This document shows, piece by piece, positions 31,614-39,598 of a stretch of 39,598 nucleotides of DNA. A program made the translations under genes and the position numbers. The stretch is from JBAVEL01 sp049587715 (GTDB taxonomy: Bacteria > Bacteroidota > Ignavibacteria > UBA10030 > UBA6906). The notes under the pieces were generated by a model, which was given only the letters and a program-made list of their open reading frames with translations, was not told the origin of the DNA and did not search any database. Each line of letters opens with the position of its first letter. Within the stretch, counting starts at the first letter, position 1. The stretch is from positions 1 through 39,598 of the forward strand of contig JBAVEL010000073.1 in assembly GCA_049587715.1 (NCBI GenBank). The letters run 5' to 3'.

Positions 31614-32510
31614 ATGAAGCGCATCTACATTGCGGGCTGCGGGGGGATGCTGGGGGAGGCATTCCACAAGAGGTTTTCCGACGGCTTCGAGCTGAAGTGC
31701 ACCGACATCGACGTCAATGAATCCTGGCTCTCCTTCATGGACTTCAGGGATCTCGGGGCATACCGGAGGGACGTGGGGAATTTCCGGCCCGATTACCTCT
31801 TCCACCTGGGGGCCTTCACGGACCTGGAGTTCTGCGAAGTGCATCCGGAGGAAACCTACGCGACCAACACCCTGGCCGTTGAAAACGCCGTCTATCTCGC
31901 GAACGAGCTGGACATTCCTGTTCTGTACATCAGCACGGCCGGGATTTTCGACGGCGGGAAGGATGTGTACGACGACTGGGATGTCCCCAACCCCCTGGGG
32001 CACTACGCCCGCTCCAAGTACGCGGGGGAGGTCTTCGTTCAGCACCACGCGCGGCGGCACCTGATCTGCCGCGCCGGATGGATGATGGGAGCCGGGCCGC
32101 GGAAAGACAAGAAATTCGTGCAGAAAATCATGCGCCAGCTCAAGGAGGGGGCGCGGGAGCTTCGCGTGGTGAACGACAAGCTGGGAACCCCCACCTACAC
32201 GCACGATTTTGCGGCCAACGTGCGCCTGCTGCTGGAGAAGGAGTACTGGGGGCTCTACAACATGGTATGCGGCGGAGTCACAGGTCGGTTTGAAGTGGCC
32301 GCCGAGCTTCTCACCGCCCTCGGACTCCGGGAGAAGATCGCCCTCCGGGAGGTCACCTCCGACTACTTCCGGAAGGAGTATTTCGCGGAGCGGCCGGCCT
32401 CGGAACGCCTCGTCAACCGCAAGCTGAACCTGAGGGGAGCGAACACCATGCGGGACTGGAAGGTCGCCCTCCGGGAGTACCTGGCCGGATACTACGCGGA
32501 CTACCTCTGA
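31614..32510 (+). CDS. NAD(P)-dependent sugar-nucleotide reductase/epimerase (RmlD-like SDR)
   Basis: 298 residues of the extended short-chain dehydrogenase family. The Rossmann dinucleotide motif is IAGCGGMLGEAF (~residues 6-17). LGAFTDLEFCEVHPE, YISTAGIFDG and the catalytic YARSKYAGE (Tyr-X3-Lys, ~residues 136-144) follow. TPTYTHDFA resembles the RmlD GTPTYA.DLA region. dTDP-4-dehydrorhamnose reductase or a related deoxysugar enzyme is therefore likely, but no rmlA/B/C gene is present to prove dTDP-rhamnose. Start at ATG 31614 with a GGGGG ribosome site. The glycosyltransferase gene starts 4 bp after its stop, so they form a two-gene unit for a surface glycan. Confidence 0.82.
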   Translation: MKRIYIAGCGGMLGEAFHKRFSDGFELKCTDIDVNESWLSFMDFRDLGAYRRDVGNFRPDYLFHLGAFTDLEFCEVHPEETYATNTLAVENAVYLANELDIPVLYISTAGIFDGGKDVYDDWDVPNPLGHYARSKYAGEVFVQHHARRHLICRAGWMMGAGPRKDKKFVQKIMRQLKEGARELRVVNDKLGTPTYTHDFAANVRLLLEKEYWGLYNMVCGGVTGRFEVAAELLTALGLREKIALREVTSDYFRKEYFAERPASERLVNRKLNLRGANTMRDWKVALREYLAGYYADYL

Positions 32511-32514
32511 GGCC

Positions 32515-33636
32515 ATGAGCCCCCCGGAGCCCCTCCGGATCGCCGCCTTCGGCTTCCGCTCGGTTCCACCCCAAAGCGGATCGGCCGGTTCCGACACGTT
32601 TGCCCTGGAGCTCTACACGCGGCTGGCCCGTCTGGGTTGCCGCATCACCGCCTACAACCGGCGCTACGGTCCCCACGGCGAAGGTCCGGCCGAGCATGCG
32701 GGCATACGCCTGGTGAGCCTTCCCGCCCCTTCCCGGAGCGGTTTCGACAGTCTCGTGCACTCCTTCCGGGCCTGCCTGCATGTCATTGCGAGAAACACCG
32801 GCTCGGTGGTGCATATCCACAACGGGGGGAACAGCATCTGGGCATTGCCCCTCCGGCTGGCGGGCAAACGGGTGATCATCAGCCAGGACGGCATTGACTG
32901 GAACCGCGAGAAATGGCCCTGGTATGCACGGCTGTACCTCTACCTCACCTCGTTTCTCACGGCCTGGCTCCCGCACGCGGTCGTCTTCGACAACGTCTTT
33001 GTCAAGGAGGTATTCGAGAAGAAATTCGGGAGAAAGTACCACTTTATCCCCTACGGGTGCGAACTCCCGCAGGCGGGGGGGGCGACCGGCATCCTGGAAC
33101 ATCTGGGCCTGCGTCCGGGGGAGTACTTTCTCTTCGTGGGAAGGTTCATCCCCGACAAGGGCCTGCACTACCTTCTCCCGGCATACGGAAAGGTGGAGAC
33201 CGGGAAGAAGCTCGTGCTTGTGGGGGGACCTCCCAATCCCTCCCCCTATGAGCGGGAGCTCCGCGAAGCCGCCGACTCCCGCGTGATCTTCCCGGGTTAT
33301 CTCTACGGACCCGAGGCGGCGGAGCTCATCACCGGGGCCTACGCGTACATCCAACCCTCCGATATCGAAGGCCTCTCCCCCGTCATCCTGAGTGTGATGG
33401 GATCCGGAACGCCGCTCATCTGCAGCGACATCCGGGAGAATCTCTTTGCCGTAGCCGACACGGCTCTCACGTTCCGGCGCGCCGACCCGGGAGACCTTGC
33501 GGCGGTGATACGGCGCGCCATCGCCGAGCCGGAGCTCCTCCGGGAGAACGCCCGCCGCGCCCGCGCGCGGGCACTCGCCCGATTCAGCTGGGACGCAGTC
33601 ACCCGGCAGTACCTCGGCGTGTTCCGTCCCGGCTGA
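32515..33636 (+). CDS. Glycosyltransferase, GT4-like (GT-B fold)
   Basis: 373 residues. The N-terminal phrase AAFGFRSVPPQSGSAGSDTFALELYTRL resembles the donor/acceptor domain of rhamnosyltransferase-like DUF1972/GT4 proteins. The C-terminal half has the usual GT4 markers FLFVGRFIPDKGLHYL, LVLVGGPPNP, PGYLYG and YIQPSDIEGLSPVILSVMGSGTPLICSD, the E-X7-E-type nucleotide-sugar site being GLSPVILSVMG here. Soluble or peripheral; likely adds a sugar to a lipid-linked or envelope glycan. It ends in TGATCA, which is at once its stop codon and, on the other strand, the stop of the convergent SGNH gene. Confidence 0.88.
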   Translation: MSPPEPLRIAAFGFRSVPPQSGSAGSDTFALELYTRLARLGCRITAYNRRYGPHGEGPAEHAGIRLVSLPAPSRSGFDSLVHSFRACLHVIARNTGSVVHIHNGGNSIWALPLRLAGKRVIISQDGIDWNREKWPWYARLYLYLTSFLTAWLPHAVVFDNVFVKEVFEKKFGRKYHFIPYGCELPQAGGATGILEHLGLRPGEYFLFVGRFIPDKGLHYLLPAYGKVETGKKLVLVGGPPNPSPYERELREAADSRVIFPGYLYGPEAAELITGAYAYIQPSDIEGLSPVILSVMGSGTPLICSDIRENLFAVADTALTFRRADPGDLAAVIRRAIAEPELLRENARRARARALARFSWDAVTRQYLGVFRPG

Positions 33637-34698
33637 TCAGTTCCCCGGGGCGGTTCCGGGGCCCGCCAGCCCCCTGGAAAGAATGGCCCCGGCAAGAAAG
33701 ACGCCGATCTTCCCGTGCGCGGCGTGGTTCCAGTGCCCGCGCATGCCGGTCACAGGCCAGTAGGTGGGATCCTCCCCGCCCGCCCGCAGCTCTTCCAGGT
33801 ATCTCCCGAGATCCAGAACCGGGAGGCGCGAGGAATCCACTTCGGCCCTGACCTCCGGGTCCAGCGGGGTCTGAAGCACCAGGACGTTGCGCGGATCCGC
33901 CGCCAGCCGGCGCAGAATCACCCGGTTGATGCGCGGCATCCCCGCAGGCATCCCCCCGTGCTCCTCCCGGGATTCCTCCACGGCCGGATCGTACCGCGGA
34001 GCGAACTTGTCCAGCACCACGCGGAGCAGCTCTCTCCGGAGAACCATCTTGTAGGTATTGAAGCCGAGCCGGAGCAGTGCAGATCGGACGAACAGCGGTT
34101 CCACCGAGCGGTAGAACCCGTAGGCCCCGCTCTGCCTGAAGCTCACATCCACCACGAGCGAGTCCCCCTGGAGGCGCATGAAGGGATAGAGCGCCGACAC
34201 GGTCTGGCGGGCAGGCATGAGGTCCCCCTCACCCGCGAAAAACAGGGCAAGGTCGTGGTCGAAGGACCCCGCAAATGCGCTGTAGTAGTGATACATGTTG
34301 ACAAGGTTGAAATCCGCCTTCCCGAAGTTGAGGGCGCGGACCGGCGTGCCGAGGCGCCCGGTGAGTTCCTGCTCCAGACGCCTCCCGAAATAGTGCCGCG
34401 GCAGGACGGTGTGGCCCAGCACGTAACTGTCTCCCAGAAGAAGGACCCTCCGTTCCGCGCCCTCCCGCCGGGGAGAGACGGAGGGACCCATGTAGCCGTA
34501 TGCATTCACCGAACCCAGGAAAAAGCCCTCGTTGAACCTGCTGATGAAGGTGCCGGGGATGTATGCCGGGCCCAGGACCGGATCGATCGTGGTCTCCATC
34601 GGCGTCTGAATCCCGGCGAACTGGAGGTACAGATCGCACACCACGAGGGAGATCGCAAGGACGGCAACGAAGAGAAGGAGGTTCCCGGCGAGTCGCAT
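33637..34698 (-). CDS. SGNH-fold acyl esterase/transferase, membrane anchored (AlgJ/AlgX-like partner)
   Basis: 353 residues. One N-terminal transmembrane anchor (NLLLFVAVLAISLVVCDLYLQF, residues 6-27) leaves the catalytic part outside. SGNH block I is LLLGDSYVLG with Ser91. A GKADFNLVNMYHYY region carries the oxyanion Asn. Near the C-terminus GHWNHAAHGKIG supplies the block V His. It follows the MBOAT gene by 13 bp. MBOAT plus SGNH pairs (AlgI with AlgJ/X, DltB with DltD, PatA/B) O-acylate envelope polysaccharides, the MBOAT exporting the acyl group and the SGNH protein transferring it. ATG 34698 is used; an upstream TTG would overlap the MBOAT gene. Confidence 0.8.
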   Translation of the reverse strand: MRLAGNLLLFVAVLAISLVVCDLYLQFAGIQTPMETTIDPVLGPAYIPGTFISRFNEGFFLGSVNAYGYMGPSVSPRREGAERRVLLLGDSYVLGHTVLPRHYFGRRLEQELTGRLGTPVRALNFGKADFNLVNMYHYYSAFAGSFDHDLALFFAGEGDLMPARQTVSALYPFMRLQGDSLVVDVSFRQSGAYGFYRSVEPLFVRSALLRLGFNTYKMVLRRELLRVVLDKFAPRYDPAVEESREEHGGMPAGMPRINRVILRRLAADPRNVLVLQTPLDPEVRAEVDSSRLPVLDLGRYLEELRAGGEDPTYWPVTGMRGHWNHAAHGKIGVFLAGAILSRGLAGPGTAPGN

Positions 34699-34711
34699 GG
34701 CCCTGTGGTCT

Positions 34712-36187
34712 TCAGAACTGGAAGTAGACAAATGGAAGCGGTTTGGTCGTGGCCATGTAAAGAAGAACCGCTGCGGTGGCTGCGCAGCAAACGGCGGCCG
34801 CCGTGGCCGGACGCAGCCGCAGGAGGTAGAACTCGCCTCCCCCCCGCCGTTCCGCCAGATCCAACCCCATGACGGCCATGCCGAACACGAGGGTCATCGC
34901 GGCCAGCCGGGCCGTGTGCTCGCTCGGCTCCCACGCGGCAATGCGCCCCAGAATCCTCCCCGCTTCCCCCAGGCTCCCGGAGCGGAAGAGAATCCATGCA
35001 ATCCCCACAAGCGCCTGCGTGGAGACCCAGCCGGCTGCAAACCGCACGAGACTTTTCGCGGAGCGGATTCTCCGCCGGAGCGGAATGGTCTTCCCCCTGT
35101 ACACAAGCAGGCGTTCCACGGCCAGATACAGGCCGTGGATTCCTCCCCAGAGCACGAACACGAATCCCGCTCCGTGCCAGAGCCCGCACAGCAGCATCGT
35201 CACAATCACCGCGTAGGCGTAGGCGGAGCGCATCTGTCCCCCCGGTTCGTCCGCTCCCCGGATCTGCGCGCGGCGCAGACGCCATGTCATGAGGGGATTG
35301 AAGATGTAGTCCCAGATCCAGGTCGAGAGCGAGATATGCCAGCGCCTCCAGAACTCGCTGAACGAGGAGGAGAGATACGGCTGGTCGAAGTTCTTCATGA
35401 GCTCCACGCCGAAAAGCCGACCTGCGCCCCGGGCGATGTTGCTGTACCCTGCGAAATCCGCGTACACCTGGATGCCGAAAAGAACCCACGCGGCCAGCAC
35501 TTCGCCCGCGCGATAGAGCTCCGGCTGCCCGAAGATGTTGTTGACAATGCGGGCCGATGCATCCCCGATGAGCACTTTCATGAAGAGGCCGGTCACAATC
35601 AGGACCAGTCCCTCCCGCACCTGCAGAGCCCGGGGTCTGGCCAGCCGTGAGATCTGGGGGAGGATGCTCCCGGCCCTGTCGATGGGACCGGCCACAAGAT
35701 TAGGGAAGAACCCCACGAACAGAGCGTAGTCGGTGAACGAACGGGTGGGGGGAATGGTGCGGCGGTAAACGTCGATGGTATAGGAGAGGGTCTTGAACGT
35801 ATAGAAGGAGATGCCTACGGGGAGGACCAGGTTCAGGTGGAGCAGCTCCAGGGGCAGCCCGAGCGCGCCGGCGGCCGCCTCTGCCGACTCCGTGAAGAAG
35901 TCGAAGTACTTGAAGAAACCCAGGATGCCCAGATTGACCGCGCAGCTCGCCAGAAGGAGACGCCGCCGCCGCCTCTGCTCCCCGGCGGCTCCCAGGGCCC
36001 TCCCCACCGCGTAGTCCACGGTCGTGGACAGAAGGAGCAGAATCGTGAAGCGCCAGTCCCAGTATCCGTAGAAAAAGTAGCTCGCGGCAAGGAGAAACCA
36101 GACCCGCCACCTCCGCCGGGGCAGGAGCACATACACCAGCCAGCCGGCCGCAAGGAAGATGAGGAAGATGAAGGAGTTGAAGAGCAT
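34712..36187 (-). CDS. MBOAT family O-acyltransferase (AlgI-like)
   Basis: 491-residue polytopic membrane protein with about ten hydrophobic segments. It shows the AlgI/DltB signatures: FLLAASYFFYGYWDWRF near the N-terminus, LPVGISFYTFKTLSYTIDVYRR, GFFPNLVAGPI, FWRRWHISLSTWIWDYIFNPL and CGLWHGAGFVFVLWG with the catalytic His. It moves acyl groups (often acetyl) across the membrane for transfer to an extracellular polysaccharide. It is bracketed by a glycosyltransferase 22 bp upstream and an SGNH partner 13 bp downstream, a coherent O-acylation module. The acyl donor and target polymer are unknown; there is no alginate pathway in the window. Confidence 0.94.
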   Translation of the reverse strand: MLFNSFIFLIFLAAGWLVYVLLPRRRWRVWFLLAASYFFYGYWDWRFTILLLLSTTVDYAVGRALGAAGEQRRRRRLLLASCAVNLGILGFFKYFDFFTESAEAAAGALGLPLELLHLNLVLPVGISFYTFKTLSYTIDVYRRTIPPTRSFTDYALFVGFFPNLVAGPIDRAGSILPQISRLARPRALQVREGLVLIVTGLFMKVLIGDASARIVNNIFGQPELYRAGEVLAAWVLFGIQVYADFAGYSNIARGAGRLFGVELMKNFDQPYLSSSFSEFWRRWHISLSTWIWDYIFNPLMTWRLRRAQIRGADEPGGQMRSAYAYAVIVTMLLCGLWHGAGFVFVLWGGIHGLYLAVERLLVYRGKTIPLRRRIRSAKSLVRFAAGWVSTQALVGIAWILFRSGSLGEAGRILGRIAAWEPSEHTARLAAMTLVFGMAVMGLDLAERRGGGEFYLLRLRPATAAAVCCAATAAVLLYMATTKPLPFVYFQF

Positions 36188-36209
36188 CAGGCCGGACGGG
36201 AGCCGAGCT

Positions 36210-37454
36210 TCATGCGGCAGAGGATGGTCGTCGACCTGCCGGCCCCACGCGCATTCCTGCGAAGCCCGCGGTTTCCCTCCCGGAGTGTTCCGATGGAGAG
36301 TCCCACGCCGCCAGGATGCTCAAGAGACGTTCTGTGTATGCCTCTGGTGTGAAATCCGCCATGACCTTACGCTGAAGGGATTCTGCATAAGCCCTGCGGA
36401 TCTTCGCATCCGCCATCAGTTCCCCCACGGCGCGGGCCATCCCATCCCGATCGTGGAGCTCCACCAGAACACCCTCCTTCCCGTCGGTAATGTAGTTTTC
36501 CGTAACCGGCGAGCGCGTCATGATGACGGGCTTGCAGCAGCGGGCAGCCTGAAGCAGAACGATCAGGCCTGCCGTCACGTGGGACGTGAGGGGTAGAGCC
36601 ACGATGGAGGAGTCGAGGAGGAGCCCGTAAAACTCTCCGAGCGGAACGTCGAACACCATGCGCACATTGGGAGGCAGGGCCATGGCAGGGAAACCCTTCC
36701 GCCGGGCCGCAAACACAAATGCAGTATTCCCGAGCCGCGCGGCAACGTCGGCCATAAGGCCCCAATCCCGCCGCGCCTCCCCCCCGCAGAACACATACCC
36801 CTGCCCCGGGTGGAATCCCCACACCCGCCCGCCCGTGTCTATGACATCGTGCAGAACGTGGCTCCGGCGGATGGAGAGGCCGTATATCTCTTCGTAGTGT
36901 TTCTTCAGATGCGGAGAGTTCACCGTTACGGCGACGTCTCGGGATGCAAGGGCTCTCCGGTACACGAACCGCCGCAGCATCGTATGGAGGAGCCCCTTTT
37001 CATATACGATCAGATTGAGTATCAGAACCCGCCGCCCCCGCCTCAACAGGTCGTTCAGGAACGCGCAGAGACACCCCGCCACGGCATTCCAGGAGACGAT
37101 AACGTCCCCCCGGGCGGACGAGCGGAGCCCCGCCCAGGCAAGCTGGAGGTACTGTCGCCAGAGTACGAGCTTGCCGAACCGCGTGGTCCGGTGCCGCATG
37201 TCGTATGCGGGGATATCCCTGTATCCCTTCAGGACTCCCCGCTCCCGGAGGGCCCTCGTCAGCCAGAAAGAGTCCCCCGAAGCGCTGTCCAGAAGCAGGA
37301 GGAGGCGTTTGCCCACCGCCGGGAGAGCCGGCTCCGCCGCGACACGGACACCGCCCCTTTCTCCCCCCTCGAGGAGGGACACCGGACGGGGATTCCCGCC
37401 CTGCTCGGGCGCGGATTGTCCGGGAACGGCATCTGCGGACATTGCTTTTCCCAT
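36210..37454 (-). CDS. Glycosyltransferase, GT-B fold
   Basis: 414 residues. The first ~48 residues are low-complexity and unconserved, so the real start may be downstream (for example Met5, or a later alternative codon). The core begins KRLLLLLDSASGDSFWLTRAL. The donor-binding half has GYVFCGGEARRDWGLMADVAARL, FAARRKGFP, LLLDSSIVALPL, and TAGLIVLLQAARCCKPVIMTRSPVTENYI, with a helical C-terminal FTPEAYTERLLSIL. These are group 1 (GT4-like) features. It precedes the MBOAT and SGNH genes on the same strand, so it probably helps build the polymer they acylate. Confidence 0.78.
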   Translation of the reverse strand: MGKAMSADAVPGQSAPEQGGNPRPVSLLEGGERGGVRVAAEPALPAVGKRLLLLLDSASGDSFWLTRALRERGVLKGYRDIPAYDMRHRTTRFGKLVLWRQYLQLAWAGLRSSARGDVIVSWNAVAGCLCAFLNDLLRRGRRVLILNLIVYEKGLLHTMLRRFVYRRALASRDVAVTVNSPHLKKHYEEIYGLSIRRSHVLHDVIDTGGRVWGFHPGQGYVFCGGEARRDWGLMADVAARLGNTAFVFAARRKGFPAMALPPNVRMVFDVPLGEFYGLLLDSSIVALPLTSHVTAGLIVLLQAARCCKPVIMTRSPVTENYITDGKEGVLVELHDRDGMARAVGELMADAKIRRAYAESLQRKVMADFTPEAYTERLLSILAAWDSPSEHSGRETAGFAGMRVGPAGRRPSSAA

Positions 37455-37565
37455 TGTGGATGACCCGGATACCGGCGCACGGGGGGATGCCCGGTGGACC
37501 CGCCGCCCCGCGAACGGGCGACCCGGGAAGGCCGCCGGTGTGCCGGTGACCGGAACCCCAGTGGA

Positions 37566-39598
37566 TCACTTCACCAGGAGCATCTTCCCGACGTAGTGGC
37601 GCACGGCGGCCGGGACCTCGGACGAGGCCAGAGAAACACGGTAGAAGTAGATGCCGGAAGGGAGATTCTGCGGAACAAACTCCACTTCGTGCATCCCCGC
37701 AGCCAGGTCCTCTCCCTCCAGGATGCCCGCCACCCTCTGCCCCAGGATGTTGTACACCTCGAGCGTCACACGGGAATCCTCGGCGATCAGGAACGAGAGC
37801 GTCGTGCTCGGATTGAACGGATTGGGATAGTTGGGAAGGAGCCGGGCGGAGAGGGCCGTTGTTTCCCCGGATGCGTACTCCTCTTCAAGCTCATCCTCGG
37901 GACTGGAGGTGAGGGTTGTTGTCGCCGTCAGGCGCGCGGGGCTCTCCCCACCGTACCGGAGAAAGGGCACTTCGGAGAGGTGTACCGCCCCGTTGATCAT
38001 GAGCTGGCCCCCGGCCTCGAAGAAGAGGGTATCCAGGCGCCCTGCGAAGGCCCGATTCACCGACGCCAGCAGATAGTAGAGATCCGAGTACTCCTGCGGA
38101 TTCCTCCCCGTCCAGTGGGTCAGGAGCGAATCCCCCCTTGCGGCAATCTCCTTCAGCATCATCCCGTGGTAGCGGCTCTCGGGCAGATCCAGCTCCAGTT
38201 CCCCGAAACCCGGGGGGGTTTTCCCGAGTTGGCTGGCGGCGATGCTCACCTTGCATGCCACCAGTTCCGCGAACAGCCTGTTGTCGTGCTTCCGGGGACC
38301 CAGCCGTATTTGCTGCTTGATCAGCCGGCGCCTGTTCCGCTCCCCCGGGGCTCCCGTGGAATCGAATCCCCGGGGATCGCCGGCATGGTACCCCTTCCGG
38401 TCCCGCAGGGAGGCCTGGACGTCGGTGTAGCCCGAGCCGGAGGACCTGCTCTGCTTCCAGCGGGTCAGGCGGACCCAGCTCCGGACTTCGGCCGAGTCCC
38501 GCACGGGTCTCCACCGCCCCGGGGCCACCTCTTCCATGGAGGAGATTCCCACCACGAGTCCGCCGGCAGGATCGCTTTCGCTTGATCCGGGCTGGAACCC
38601 CCCCTGCACCACCATCTCCGAGAGGAGGTTCGCCCAGTTCGGATAGAGGCCCCTCCCTCTCCGCACGGGGCGGAGGGGCCGCACCCCGTCAGGGTCCGTG
38701 CTGACGAGGGATTCGGGAGGCACGCTGACAAAGGTGTTTGGGGTGTAGATCCCCGTGCTCTGATGAATGGAAGCCGTATAGGTGCGCACCCCGAACGCAT
38801 TGGCCAGGGTGAGGGTGAACTGGGTCGGCCGGCTGACAAAGACCTCCACCGTCCCCTCGGGACCCACCGCCCCGATGCCATGATCCAGCACGGCGGTCTG
38901 GGCGTTGAAGGAAGACCACGAGATTTCCACGCGTGTGCCCGTGGCAGGGATCGTGTCCGGATCGCACACGATCTGGCCCGTGGGAAGTCCCCGCACCAGG
39001 ACGGTGGTCTGCAGATCGTGTGTGCCGTCGGCGTTCGAAAGAGTGAGCGTGAAGGTGGTCATCCGGTCCACCTGGACCTGCACCGAACCGTTCACGGGCA
39101 CCGCGCCGATGCCGTTATCGAGCACCGCACCCGTGGCATTGGCGGAAGTCCATGAGAGCGTGGTGGCCCCTCCTCCTTCCGGGAGAGTGTCCGGCGCCGC
39201 GTGCAGTGTTCCCGTGGGGAGCCGCCGCATGGTCACCGTCACCGGATAGGTTCTGCTCCCGGCATCGTTCCGGAGCGAAAGCGTGAATGTCTTTGACTGG
39301 TCCACGAACACCGTCCGGGATCCGTTCACGGGAACCGACCCGATACCCTGGTCGATGGAGGCGCTCGTGGCGTTCAGGGAGCTCCACTGGAGCCGCACGC
39401 TGTCGGGTCCGTCGTCCAGAACAGGAGGAACGGCCCCGAACGAGCCGTAGGGAAGAGGAGAGGTGGTGTTTGCGATCAGCTCGGCCAGGCGGCGGCGGGC
39501 GTTTTCGTACTGGTACCCCCGCTGCGCCCAGGGAGCCGGAAGCGCCTGGTTCACATCCTCGAACGCACCGGAAATCACGCTGTCGATCACACTCCCCA
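37566..39598 (-). CDS. Secreted multidomain protein with Ig-like repeats and T9SS-type sorting domain (N-terminus beyond window)
   Basis: The frame is open to the window edge; ~677 residues are visible and no true start or signal peptide is seen. Three consecutive ~80-residue Ig-like repeats lie in the visible N-terminal third. Each has a W[ST]S.NA..A.[LI]D.GIG.V..[NE]G core, then a [VF]...FTL.L.N..G strand. They are followed by a ~300-residue unassigned region, possibly the functional domain. The C-terminal ~85 residues are a sorting domain: LLPNYPNPFNPSTTLSF, VYNILGQRV and a SGIYFYRV...LLVK end. By analogy with FCB proteins it would be exported and surface-attached. It is upstream of, and 111 bp from, the glycosyltransferase gene on the same strand. 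Confidence 0.85.
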   Translation of the reverse strand, partial: GSVIDSVISGAFEDVNQALPAPWAQRGYQYENARRRLAELIANTTSPLPYGSFGAVPPVLDDGPDSVRLQWSSLNATSASIDQGIGSVPVNGSRTVFVDQSKTFTLSLRNDAGSRTYPVTVTMRRLPTGTLHAAPDTLPEGGGATTLSWTSANATGAVLDNGIGAVPVNGSVQVQVDRMTTFTLTLSNADGTHDLQTTVLVRGLPTGQIVCDPDTIPATGTRVEISWSSFNAQTAVLDHGIGAVGPEGTVEVFVSRPTQFTLTLANAFGVRTYTASIHQSTGIYTPNTFVSVPPESLVSTDPDGVRPLRPVRRGRGLYPNWANLLSEMVVQGGFQPGSSESDPAGGLVVGISSMEEVAPGRWRPVRDSAEVRSWVRLTRWKQSRSSGSGYTDVQASLRDRKGYHAGDPRGFDSTGAPGERNRRRLIKQQIRLGPRKHDNRLFAELVACKVSIAASQLGKTPPGFGELELDLPESRYHGMMLKEIAARGDSLLTHWTGRNPQEYSDLYYLLASVNRAFAGRLDTLFFEAGGQLMINGAVHLSEVPFLRYGGESPARLTATTTLTSSPEDELEEEYASGETTALSARLLPNYPNPFNPSTTLSFLIAEDSRVTLEVYNILGQRVAGILEGEDLAAGMHEVEFVPQNLPSGIYFYRVSLASSEVPAAVRHYVGKMLLVK

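Noticed and set aside
1..39598. CRISPR arrays, transposases, integrases or prophage genes
   Set aside because: No regularly spaced repeats and no recognisable mobile-element protein on either strand.

Overview
The window is GC-rich bacterial DNA with short intergenic gaps. Two secreted proteins end in C-terminal sorting domains with a YPNPFNP signature. A large SprA-like surface protein and several outer-membrane barrels ending in Phe are also present. This combination points to an uncultured, probably anaerobic lineage of the FCB superphylum (Fibrobacteres-Chlorobi-Bacteroidetes and allied candidate phyla). The phylum itself is an inference. There is no CRISPR array, insertion sequence, integrase or rRNA.

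Layout, left to right. (1) 1-8.4 kb: a UvrD/PcrA helicase cut by the window edge, an O6-alkylguanine methyltransferase, a ~1170-residue SprA-like outer-membrane protein, tRNA-Leu(CAA), a gene-free ~0.6 kb gap, a DUF4412-type secreted protein and a rhomboid protease. (2) 8.5-14.1 kb: HisC, then a seven-bladed YCF48-like propeller translationally coupled to a sorting-domain protein, then two small envelope proteins. (3) 14.1-31.3 kb: eighteen consecutive leftward genes. They comprise a complete group 3b-like [NiFe] hydrogenase (hydB, a cyclic-nucleotide-binding protein, hydG, hydD, hydA), its endopeptidase, and all six maturation genes hypABCDEF. Interleaved with the maturation genes are methylmalonyl-CoA mutase large subunit, methylmalonyl-CoA epimerase, a glutamine-synthetase-family ligase, butyrate kinase, a phosphate acyltransferase and an HD hydrolase. 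(4) 31.6-39.6 kb: envelope polysaccharide genes (RmlD-like reductase, two glycosyltransferases, an MBOAT acyltransferase with an SGNH partner) and a second sorting-domain protein that runs off the window.

The most notable feature is region 3. An NAD(P)H-linked hydrogenase, its whole maturation pathway and enzymes of acyl-CoA fermentation and nitrogen assimilation are wired into one colinear array with ATGA/GTGA overlaps. A plausible reading is that reductant from acyl-CoA metabolism is vented as H2 while acyl-phosphate chemistry makes ATP. Mutase, epimerase, kinase and transferase are all in the same module.

A second signal is a recurrent promoter shape, TTGnnn-N17-TAnnnT with exactly 17 bp between hexamers. 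It was found upstream of uvrD, ogt, tRNA-Leu, the rhomboid gene, hisC, a barrel protein gene, hypA and the rmlD-like gene, and just past the DUF4412 gene. The copy before hypA suggests that the maturation/fermentation genes form a transcription unit separate from the hydrogenase subunit genes.
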